A stretch of DNA of 62,123 nt, taken from assembly GCA_964655475.1 (NCBI GenBank), contig CAZZMO010000008.1, positions 1-62,123 of the forward strand, written 5' to 3'. Positions 43,853 to 50,749 of the stretch are shown piece after piece (within the stretch, counting starts at the first letter, position 1; the number at the start of each line of letters is the position of its first letter). The position numbers were made by a program, and so were the translations under genes. The DNA is from VGMA01 sp964655475 (lineage in GTDB: Bacteria > Chlamydiota > Chlamydiia > Chlamydiales > VGMA01). The notes under the pieces are model-generated. The model was not told the origin of the DNA and did not search any database. It saw nothing but the letters and a program-made list of their open reading frames with translations.

Positions 43853-44741
43853 CCATCCTCATTTGATTTAATAACACACATCGCGCTGTATTCTCAATAC
43901 ACTGTTTATCAAAACGTTTCGAAAATAATCGATCGCCGAATAGTCGTTTTTTTCTAGAAAACACAGACTCTACAAGAACTCTGTAATTATATCCAGATAG
44001 CTTAGCCCATACTGACCTTGCCTCTTTGTCTCCACCCAATCCTCGAATTGCAGCAATCGCCATATCCCTTTCGCTATCGGCACCTCGATAACGAGCATTC
44101 TTTGGTGGTGGAATCAATGCCTTTGCTTTTCTCTTTTTAATGACCTCTCGAGAGCTGCTTCGATCGTATGCCCCATCGGCCATAACAGCCTTGATTTTAC
44201 TAGGTACTTTATCTAACAGGTATTTTGTCATACTGCTATCAACCACTGTTGCTGGAGTTGTGCACTCCGCAATAATTTCTCCAGTCTCGCTATCTACTGC
44301 TAAATGTACTTTTACCCATTTTCTAGGAGCGCTCCTACCGTGTATTTTGACCTTCCACTCACCCTCGCCACAAATCTTGGCACCAGATGCATCTAAAAGC
44401 ACTGTGATGGCTCGCTTAGACTTTAGGACATCTAGTTCTATATTCAATCCCGCAACTCTTTTGCATATCAAGGAGTAGGTCGGCAGAGCAATAGCTCTCT
44501 TCTTAAATAGAGACTTGGCAAAACCTTCTAAAGCACGATAAGGAAGACGAAATCTAATCTTGAGCATGAGCAACATTTGGATTAGTGGATCACAAAATTG
44601 CTGAGGTCGGCCAATGCGTTTTAGTCTCTTAGATTTTGGACCATGATGCATGGATCTAAACAACTTCGAATCAATACAGAAAGAAATGCTTCCCTGTCTA
44701 ACGAGATGTTTGTTATACTTGGCCCAGTTGCGTTTACGCAT
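43827..44741 (-). CDS. Transposase, IS5 family (IS903-like)
   Basis: A 304-residue DDE transposase. The catalytic acids are Asp117 (LLDASGAK), Asp189 (MADGAYDRSSSREV) and Glu259 (VLVESVFSRKKR). The Y-R-E-K pattern around the glutamate is typical of the IS5 superfamily. An N-terminal helix-turn-helix region is plausible (residues ~5-75). The C-terminal end GAVLPYLR is encoded within the palindrome at 43782-43852, and the same ending is found in the remnant at 29755. Intact frame, so possibly active. Confidence 0.95.
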   Translation of the reverse strand: MRKRNWAKYNKHLVRQGSISFCIDSKLFRSMHHGPKSKRLKRIGRPQQFCDPLIQMLLMLKIRFRLPYRALEGFAKSLFKKRAIALPTYSLICKRVAGLNIELDVLKSKRAITVLLDASGAKICGEGEWKVKIHGRSAPRKWVKVHLAVDSETGEIIAECTTPATVVDSSMTKYLLDKVPSKIKAVMADGAYDRSSSREVIKKRKAKALIPPPKNARYRGADSERDMAIAAIRGLGGDKEARSVWAKLSGYNYRVLVESVFSRKKRLFGDRLFSKRFDKQCIENTARCVLLNQMRMGAVLPYLR

Positions 44742-44849
44742 TTAGAACTCCTTCGTTTGTCTGCCAGACAGCAAAGGAGTTTCTTTATTTTAGGACATTT
44801 TTAGCAACTACTCTCTAGAAGATTTTTTGGAAAATATGAGAATGGAGGA

Positions 44850-44919
44850 GGCCGCTTTGTCTTACCTTCGGTAAGACGGGCTAACGCCCTTTGTCTGCTA
44901 ACGCAGACGCAAAGCGGCC
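44850..44919. repeat. Cloverleaf palindrome, copy C (inside IS, right end)
   Basis: Outer stem GGCCGCTTTG/CAAAGCGGCC with inner hairpins CTTACC/GGTAAG, GGGC/GCCC and GTCTGC/GCAGAC. It lies between the transposase start and the right terminal repeat. Relative to copy B the order of the hairpins is reversed, as expected for a copy facing the opposite way. Confidence 0.9.
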
Positions 44920-45568
44920 CCGCGCTAGATTACTAAACCGACTTTTTCAACACAGCCCAAACTTGGATTGAATGGGGAATACCTACTGAAGGTGAAAATC
45001 AAGAAGCTTATTGTGACGAGATCTTCGAATGGTTTGCTAGCAAGAATAACCAACAAACGATTTTGATATGGTTAAAATCTCAAGCTGAAAAAAATCAAAC
45101 ATCTAATAATACGGAAATTGCATCGATTCTGATAAAGCTAGAACTCACTTTAGCCGAATGGAGTCGAACATATGAAGCTGGGAAAAATTTCACATTAAAG
45201 AACAAACATCAAATTTTACCAAGTCCACTGTGGATAGCCTTTTTTTCTTCTAAAAAAGGAGAAATTGATGAAGATGATCTTGAAGAATATATTAACGAAT
45301 TAAGAGAACATGAAAAGGCTCTGAAAAAAGAAGCGCTAGATTTGATACTGCAATTTGGAAGTGAAGCTGTGGGAATGGGAGTGTCTTTTGTAGGTGGCAT
45401 TGAATTTTTAGCATTTATTGAAGGTGTTCAAGCTAGTAAACATTTTGTTGAAGGGTGTGAGAAATATAATGAAGCTAAGAAATATGAAAAAATGGCTGAC
45501 GAATTAGAAGAACAATATTTTGATTCAGAAGAAGCGCCTGTAAAAAAGAAATGGTGGGAGTTGTGGAA

Positions 45569-45838
45569 ATGAATAACAGAGTTTCTAGAAAAGATAAAAT
45601 ACGCGCGTGGTGGCGTGTGGAGGGAAAGATTGAGATCTCTGCTGGACTGATCGCAATGATAGTAATGATCTCTTATTGGGAAAATTTGCTAGTGCAGGGG
45701 GCAGTTATGATCTTTGGAGCTTTTTGGGCCCTTGCGAAAATTTACTTTCGAAGAGATCAAAAATTGTTTCTTATTCTTTTAGCTGGGTTTGTATTTTTTC
45801 AAGGAGTTGCGAATATTGTATCCCACTTCGCTTGTTAG
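45569..45838 (+). CDS. Small membrane protein
   Basis: An 89-residue protein starting in the stop codon of the interrupted gene (ATGA overlap). Two hydrophobic segments (about residues 25-60, IEISAGLIAMIVMISYWENL onward, and 67-85, LFLILLAGFVFFQGVANIVS) predict two membrane spans. The N-terminus is basic (RKDKIRAWWR). No known family. It is probably translated with the upstream gene, and its expression may be lost or altered by the IS. It ends 11 bp before the sctP stop on the other strand. Confidence 0.65.
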   Translation: MNNRVSRKDKIRAWWRVEGKIEISAGLIAMIVMISYWENLLVQGAVMIFGAFWALAKIYFRRDQKLFLILLAGFVFFQGVANIVSHFAC

Positions 45839-45848
45839 AGGTAGTCTC

Positions 45849-47234
45849 TTAAGGTGGGCCTTCTTGGCCGCCCTCTTTTTCGCCACCTGCTTTTCCTTTC
45901 CGCTTGATCAGATGTTTGTCCTTATCTGAGTCGGAGAGGAGGGAGGGGCGCTGGAGGTTGACTTCGAAGGGGAGCCTGCTTTGTTGAAAAGCGGCGGCTA
46001 GGTCGTTCAAGTTCGTGTTGAAATGAGCGACCGCTTGTGCGTTTCCGAAGAGCTGCACGTTGAAGGAGTGGGGCGCTGTGTCGTAGTGATCAATTTGAAT
46101 TTGACATTTGTCAAACACGGAGCCTGGCATATTGAGAGTGACGGTTGTTTTCGAAATACCTTTGGTTTGTTCGATGGTCATCAAGCCAACCATTTTTTGG
46201 AAGAGTTCAAAGGTTTCTGAGGGGAGTCTTGTGTAGGCAGGCGCCTGAGCTGCAGAAATGCCGAGGGAACTATTTTGCATTAAAGAGGAGGAGGCTCCTT
46301 CTACGAGGGGAGCGCCACGATACTCTTCTTCTTTTTGTTTTTTATGCTGCTGCATCAAGGGCTCTTCCCCTTTTTGCGGCGCTTGAATGAGGACCTCATC
46401 GGAAGAGTCTACGGTGTGAGTTTCTGCGACAATCGGAGTGGCATCACTTTTTTTCCCAGATTGAATTTCTTTTGGAGTCTCGATGGGAAGAGGGGAGGCA
46501 GTCTCTTGGACCTCTTTCTGTCCTTTCTGTTTCACATCTTCTTTGTTAGAAACCTCTCTGACCTCTTCTTCTTTTTGTTTTGAGGCGAGCTCTTCTGTTT
46601 GGATTTTTTTCGTTTCTTTTTTGGAAGGAGTTGGCTCTAGTGAGGCTTCTGGAGGAGCTGTGGGTGGGGCTTTTTTTGTCTTCTTCGGCGCTTTGATGAC
46701 GATTTCAGGAAGGGGTGTATTCCCCGCCTCTTTTTGACTGTCAGATGAACTCGATGCGCCCCCTTTTGAAGAGACTTTTTTCGTATCATCCATCGAGATG
46801 GTGATCGATGAACGATCATTTTCCATGTTGAAAGAAGGGGATGGTTTAGAGGCGTCGGGAGTTTTGGATGAAGAGTATAAGGAGAATGGGTCTGTTTCTG
46901 CAGCTTCTTCCATGGGAGCAGAACTTGCGTAACTTAAGGTCTTTCCTCCTTCTACATCAAAAATCGAACTACTTTCACTCGAGGTACTTAATAAAGATCC
47001 GAAGGCTTTTGGATCTGATGGGGGAGTGGAGGTTTTTTCGATTTCTCCCTCTTCTTCCACTTCCTCTTCTTGGCGAGCGCGGTTTCTTCGGTTTCTCTCT
47101 TTGGACTCATCAGATTCGTCCACTTTGAGGATCTTTTTAAATTTTTCAGGGTCAGTGACTTGTGCTTTTTCTTGAATGACAACAGGTTTTCTCGGCTCAG
47201 GAACACCAGAAACAGGAGTGATCTCTTGTGTCAT
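45849..47234 (-). CDS. sctP: T3SS needle-length regulator SctP (CdsP)
   Basis: A 461-residue protein. The first 330 residues are low-complexity Ser/Glu/Lys/Pro, with the ruler-like composition of YscP/FliK-type proteins (KAPKKTKKAPPTAPPEASLE). The last 110 residues carry the conserved C-terminal domain with IQIDHYDTAPHSFNVQLFG, followed by a basic Gly/Lys tail (KRKGKAGGEKEGG). It sits between sctO and the island. The start overlaps the sctO stop (TAATG). By position it is CT671-like; its C-terminal domain is shared with the 41592-42140 product. The ruler is not proline-rich in the Yersinia manner, so the length-control mechanism may differ. Confidence 0.75.
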   Translation of the reverse strand: MTQEITPVSGVPEPRKPVVIQEKAQVTDPEKFKKILKVDESDESKERNRRNRARQEEEVEEEGEIEKTSTPPSDPKAFGSLLSTSSESSSIFDVEGGKTLSYASSAPMEEAAETDPFSLYSSSKTPDASKPSPSFNMENDRSSITISMDDTKKVSSKGGASSSSDSQKEAGNTPLPEIVIKAPKKTKKAPPTAPPEASLEPTPSKKETKKIQTEELASKQKEEEVREVSNKEDVKQKGQKEVQETASPLPIETPKEIQSGKKSDATPIVAETHTVDSSDEVLIQAPQKGEEPLMQQHKKQKEEEYRGAPLVEGASSSLMQNSSLGISAAQAPAYTRLPSETFELFQKMVGLMTIEQTKGISKTTVTLNMPGSVFDKCQIQIDHYDTAPHSFNVQLFGNAQAVAHFNTNLNDLAAAFQQSRLPFEVNLQRPSLLSDSDKDKHLIKRKGKAGGEKEGGQEGPP

Positions 47235-47731
47235 TATTGGTTCCTCCTCCTATTGTGCATGTTCGATCCCAGCTCATCGTTTTCAGCCCCTTCTTCTTGC
47301 ATATCAATGAACTGCTGCTCTTTTTCCCATTCTTTTCGATGAAGGCGCATCTTTTCTACTTCCTGGTTCTTCTTAAGACGATTCTCTCTCGCCTCTTGGA
47401 CCGCTTTTTCCGCTTTCTTCACGACTTCTTGCTGGTCTTTGACTTTTTTCTCCTCTCTTTTGAGATCTTCTTCAACTACTTTTTTAATGTAGCGTTCTCC
47501 GAGCTGGATTTTATCGCTCGTCGTGCCCCCTTCCATCTCTTCTAAGTGCTTCTTGATCTTATCTTTCTTGTGTTCAAGGACCTTGTCCCGCTTCGTGATG
47601 GCAGTCTTGAGATTTTCTTCTTCTTTGGTGAGGAGCTCTTTTTTCTCTTTGAGGAGTTTTTCAGCCTCTTCGAGCCTTTTTTGTTTGATGAGAGCTACTT
47701 GTTCGAGAGGGTACTTAGGTTTCTTTCTCAT
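47234..47731 (-). CDS. sctO: T3SS stalk protein SctO (CdsO)
   Basis: A 165-residue, highly charged coiled-coil protein (Lys/Glu 45% or more, heptads from about 10 to 145) with the typical SctO/YscO/FliJ shape: a single long antiparallel helical hairpin. In injectisomes this protein inserts into the SctN hexamer as a central stalk and connects to the export gate SctV. It overlaps sctN by 4 bp upstream and sctP by 1 bp downstream. Corresponds to CT670. Sequence conservation in this family is low, so the call relies on shape and position. Confidence 0.85.
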   Translation of the reverse strand: MRKKPKYPLEQVALIKQKRLEEAEKLLKEKKELLTKEEENLKTAITKRDKVLEHKKDKIKKHLEEMEGGTTSDKIQLGERYIKKVVEEDLKREEKKVKDQQEVVKKAEKAVQEARENRLKKNQEVEKMRLHRKEWEKEQQFIDMQEEGAENDELGSNMHNRRRNQ

Positions 47732-49044
47732 TTAAATAGAGCGTTCAGTTGTTGAAGAGTTTCTTCAAAAGAACATTTTTCATCGACCCGTTGTTTGAGA
47801 AAGCGGTTCACCTTCTCGATATATTTGATCGCATAGTCAGCTTGTTTATCAGAGCCAGGCTTATATTCACCGATACGGATCAAGAGTTCGTTTTTCTTGT
47901 AGTTAGCGAGAACTTCTCTGATCTTTCCAATGAGCATGAGATGCTCTTTATCAACGACATGACTCAAAATCCTGCTCACAGAACTTAAGACATCGACGGC
48001 AGGGTAGTGGTATTGCCTTGCGAGCTCTGCAGAGAGGATGATGTGACCGTCGAGAATGGAGCGCACCTCGTCAGAGACAGGCTCATTCATATCATCTCCA
48101 GCAACGAGAACAGTGTAGAAGGCGGTGATCGATCCTTTGTCAGAATTTCCAGAACGCTCGAGAAGCCTTGGAAGCATCGCAAATACAGAGGGGGTAAAAC
48201 CAGCTCTAGCAGGAGGCTCTCCAGCAGCAAGACCAATTTCTCGGAGCGCTCTTGCGTAACGAGTGACAGAGTCCATCATGAAGAGGACCTTTTTTCCCTG
48301 ATCTCTAAAGTACTCAGCGATCGCTGTTCCGACGTATGCAGCGTTCAACCTGAGCTGCGCCGCTTGGTCTGATGTGGAGACAACGACGACAGAACGGGCA
48401 AGCCCTTCTGGTCCTAAGTCATTTTCAATAAACTCTCTTACCTCGCGTCCCCTTTCACCAATGAGAGCGATCACATTGACATCAGCTTTTGCATACCTTG
48501 CCATCATACCGAGGAGGGTCGATTTACCACCTCCTGCTGCCGCAAAGATACCGACCCGCTGCCCTTCACCACAGGTGAGCACGCCATCGATACAGCGAAC
48601 ACCCACAGAGAGGGGAGTCTCAATCTTTTTCCGTTTGAGGGGGTCGGGAGGGGAATTGATCACAGGGTAGGTTTCATCGAGGAGTAGTGGACCGTGAACC
48701 TCTTCATCGAGAGCTTCTCCCATACCATTTAGCACACGGCCAAGCATTTTAGGCCCCACCTTGATGTGGAGGCGCGTATTCATTGGGATCACCTCAGAAG
48801 AGGGGCCGATGCCATACATTTCTGCCATCGGGGAGAGGAATACTTCTTCTCTTGTAAAGCCAACCACTTCAGCAAGTAAAGGGGGGCCTTCTCTTTTGAT
48901 CATGCAGACTTCCCCCATTTTCACATTGGGGACAATCGCTTTGATGAGCATACCAACCACTTCAGTGATGCGGCCATGCACGGTCGTGAGTTCGAGATCT
49001 TCTAACCGATTGATGAGATTGTCGAAAACAAAGGAGTCGTCCAT
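47728..49044 (-). CDS. sctN: T3SS ATPase SctN (CdsN)
   Basis: A 438-residue ATPase related to FliI and F1 beta. Walker A is AAGGGKST at about 169-176. Catalytic Glu lies in LIGERGREVREF, and Walker B is VLFMMDSVTRYARALREIG. N-terminal beta-barrel and C-terminal helical domains are present, and all catalytic residues are kept. It unfolds substrates and powers their delivery to the export gate with SctO and SctL. Corresponds to CT669. Intergenic distance of 37 bp to sctI upstream, overlap with sctO downstream. Confidence 0.96.
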   Translation of the reverse strand: MDDSFVFDNLINRLEDLELTTVHGRITEVVGMLIKAIVPNVKMGEVCMIKREGPPLLAEVVGFTREEVFLSPMAEMYGIGPSSEVIPMNTRLHIKVGPKMLGRVLNGMGEALDEEVHGPLLLDETYPVINSPPDPLKRKKIETPLSVGVRCIDGVLTCGEGQRVGIFAAAGGGKSTLLGMMARYAKADVNVIALIGERGREVREFIENDLGPEGLARSVVVVSTSDQAAQLRLNAAYVGTAIAEYFRDQGKKVLFMMDSVTRYARALREIGLAAGEPPARAGFTPSVFAMLPRLLERSGNSDKGSITAFYTVLVAGDDMNEPVSDEVRSILDGHIILSAELARQYHYPAVDVLSSVSRILSHVVDKEHLMLIGKIREVLANYKKNELLIRIGEYKPGSDKQADYAIKYIEKVNRFLKQRVDEKCSFEETLQQLNALFK

Positions 49045-49081
49045 TGAACCTATCCCAGTATTTTTAGTATTAGACTACTTA

Positions 49082-49729
49082 CTATATCTGTACGTTGAAA
49101 AGCGTTTTTACCACGTCGACCGCTTTTCCGAGAAGTACAGAAGTATAGTCTAATTCCTGCTGCGCCTTTTGCAATTTCACTTGAACAAGGAGAAGTTGCC
49201 CAGGATTAGTAGATTGCCCAGTATCATTGAGTTTGTTTACAAGGTCTGCGGCATTTGCTAGCTGCTGTTGTCCATCAGAAACAAGGGTCAGAAACTTGGC
49301 GATAGGATTTTTTTTCGTCTTTAAATTGACCGGGTCTCCAGGATTGCCTCCTAGATTGTCGACAACGCCGCGGATCTGATCGTTGGCATTTTGAAGTTTG
49401 CTGCGCAAAAGGTACTTTTGCGATTGCTTGAGCTTGAGGTTTTGCGTACTGAGCTGTGAATTCACATCTCCAAGAGAACTAGAGACGCTCGAAATTTGTG
49501 TTTTGATCGATTCAGCAGTAGGTGGTGTTCCAGGAGAATTGACAGGTCCAATTTCGAGGGGAGAAGGGGCTTTGGCGACATTCGCTGTCGGTTGAGCTGA
49601 GGAGGAGGTTTGCATAAAAGAGGCAAACTTCCCTTCTTCAGGAAGCCCTTTTTGATCCCCAGATTCAATGCTCGGCGTGGAGCCGATCCGATCGAGGTCG
49701 GGAACTTTTTTCGATATTTCGTCGCTCAT
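49082..49729 (-). CDS. sctI: T3SS inner rod protein SctI-like (CT668 position)
   Basis: A 215-residue protein. The first 90 residues are Ser/Pro rich and disordered. The C-terminal 45 residues match the inner-rod pattern: NPGQLLLVQVKLQKAQQELD, then GKAVDVVKTLFNVQ. In SctI/PrgJ/YscI proteins the equivalent is NPxxLLxhQhxhxxhxhxhxhxxxhxxxxxxhxxLxxxQ. The rod joins the export gate to the needle. It is longer than the usual 100-120 residues because of the N-terminal extension. It starts with a 1-bp overlap after sctG and is followed by sctN, as CT668 is in Chlamydia. Confidence 0.75.
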   Translation of the reverse strand: MSDEISKKVPDLDRIGSTPSIESGDQKGLPEEGKFASFMQTSSSAQPTANVAKAPSPLEIGPVNSPGTPPTAESIKTQISSVSSSLGDVNSQLSTQNLKLKQSQKYLLRSKLQNANDQIRGVVDNLGGNPGDPVNLKTKKNPIAKFLTLVSDGQQQLANAADLVNKLNDTGQSTNPGQLLLVQVKLQKAQQELDYTSVLLGKAVDVVKTLFNVQI

Positions 49730-50196
49730 TATTTCGTCTTTTTCGCACTCGGTTTAGCTTTTTTAGGAGCCTGAATTTCTGCAGGAGATGGGTGTTTCTT
49801 AATGTGTTTTTCGAGGAAATCGAGAGCTGTGTTCGAAAGTTTCTTCAGCTCTGGATCTTGCCCTTTCATCGCTGTATCAGAGAGGATCTTTTCCCCTTTG
49901 GTCATTTCTGTTGGGTTCATGCTGAGAACGATTCCAAGAAATGTTCTTGCCATCTCATTCTCTGGCTCTTTATCTAAGACCCTGGTAAACATCGCAGCTG
50001 CTTGTTTTAGCTCGAGCTTGCAAAGGTGCATATATCCAAAGCCGATAGAGGGGAACGTGCTGTCCGGCTTGAGCAATTCGCAGGCGCGAAACAATTTAAT
50101 CGCAGAATCTTCATCTGCATTTTTGATAGCAATGAAGCCCCCTTCTAACAAGAAGTAGAAGTCTTCTTTGTATTGCTCTATGGTTGCTTGTGTCAT
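49729..50196 (-). CDS. sctG: T3SS needle chaperone SctG (CdsG)
   Basis: A 155-residue TPR-like helical protein (residues ~1-115, three helical hairpins with A-x-x-L-F-x-x-A patterns) with a basic C-terminal tail (APKKAKPSAKKTK). In Chlamydia CdsG is the class V chaperone for the needle subunit CdsF, together with CdsE. It lies directly after the needle gene and before sctI, as CT667 does. The family is weakly conserved, so the assignment is from fold, size and position. Confidence 0.8.
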   Translation of the reverse strand: MTQATIEQYKEDFYFLLEGGFIAIKNADEDSAIKLFRACELLKPDSTFPSIGFGYMHLCKLELKQAAAMFTRVLDKEPENEMARTFLGIVLSMNPTEMTKGEKILSDTAMKGQDPELKKLSNTALDFLEKHIKKHPSPAEIQAPKKAKPSAKKTK

Positions 50197-50216
50197 ACAT
50201 CCCTTCCTCTAGATCA

Positions 50217-50465
50217 TTACTGAGTTCTTTGGTTTTTAATCGCGTTACTGATGACAGAGTTGACCTGCGCAATCAAGTTCGAAATCGAATCTCCAATCTG
50301 CGTTACCTGTGACATCGCGAACTGGAGGAGCAAAAACTTTCCGGGTGTCGCCGAACTGATTTTACTCGCTACATCTCTCGTCATCGAAACTACAGCACTC
50401 TGCAGCTTCATGTATTTATTGATGAGCGTATAGAACGTGATTGTACAATATACGGTTTCTGCCAT
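50217..50465 (-). CDS. sctF: T3SS needle subunit SctF (CdsF)
   Basis: An 82-residue needle protein. Two helices are connected by a short turn with Pro (SATPGKFLLLQFAMSQVTQI). The C-terminal helix carries hydrophobic residues in the typical SctF polymerisation pattern and ends SNAIKNQRTQ. A cysteine near position 6 (TVYCTITFY) is interesting because the chlamydial needle protein has been linked to disulfide-controlled activity. It follows sctE by 15 bp. Corresponds to CT666. Confidence 0.9.
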   Translation of the reverse strand: MAETVYCTITFYTLINKYMKLQSAVVSMTRDVASKISSATPGKFLLLQFAMSQVTQIGDSISNLIAQVNSVISNAIKNQRTQ

Positions 50466-50480
50466 ACCTACCTCTTAATA

Positions 50481-50714
50481 TTAATTTTTCGCCGCTCTTG
50501 TAAGCACCTTATGGAGAGAAGAATAGCCGTGTAGTAATAATCCAAGGCCGTCAAACTCTTTAGAGTCAGCACCTTCTCTCAGTTTATTTTTAATCTCATG
50601 GATGCGCTTTTCTACTCTATCCAGGAGCTCTTCATTCTTTTTACGATCTTGCAAGTCCTTCTCTAAATCGAACTCAAAGACCGCTCTTTTTGTCTGTTGT
50701 TTCAGTCCGTACAT
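50481..50714 (-). CDS. sctE: T3SS needle co-chaperone SctE (CdsE)
   Basis: A 77-residue helical protein (ERKNEELLDRVEKRIHEIKN-like stretches) with the small size and Leu/Lys/Glu composition of YscE/CdsE, which binds the needle subunit with SctG to stop early polymerisation. Located between sctD and sctF, as CT665 is. The name is from position, size and helical nature; the sequence itself is not diagnostic. Confidence 0.8.
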   Translation of the reverse strand: MYGLKQQTKRAVFEFDLEKDLQDRKKNEELLDRVEKRIHEIKNKLREGADSKEFDGLGLLLHGYSSLHKVLTRAAKN

Positions 50715-50749
50715 AGAATGCTCCTCTTATCTCTTCTTTGTCTTACAAT

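Larger units (their letters stand above)
43745..44957 (-). mobile_element. IS5-family (IS903-group) insertion sequence, complete
   Basis: A 1213-bp element bounded by perfect 19-bp terminal inverted repeats (GGCTGTGTTGAAAAAGTCG at 43745-43763 and its complement at 44939-44957). It is flanked by a 9-bp target duplication CAAACTTGG (43736-43744 and 44958-44966). IR sequence and 9-bp duplication are those of the IS903 group. One transposase gene is on the minus strand. A cloverleaf palindrome sits inside each end (43782-43852 and 44850-44919). Everything needed for movement appears intact. Confidence 0.95.
43595..45572 (+). pseudogene. Hypothetical exported protein gene split by an IS903-like insertion
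   Basis: The left part (43595-43744, 50 codons) begins MSKVLTILYILPSIVFA, a signal sequence. The right part (44967-45572) continues in frame (IEWGIPTEGENQEAY...) to KKWWELWK. Removing the IS (43745-44957) and one copy of the 9-bp target duplication joins both halves without a frameshift, restoring a 251-residue protein. The right part alone has an open frame from a TTG at 45063. The protein is acidic and helical with no known domain, and has a hydrophobic stretch near its centre (VGMGVSFVGGIEFLAFIEG). The insertion is clean, suggesting it is recent. The gene at 45569 starts in its stop codon. Confidence 0.85.

Noticed and set aside
43595..43957. A 120-residue frame reading from the signal peptide into the IS
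   Set aside because: It is an artefact of the insertion; the real gene continues after the IS at 44967.
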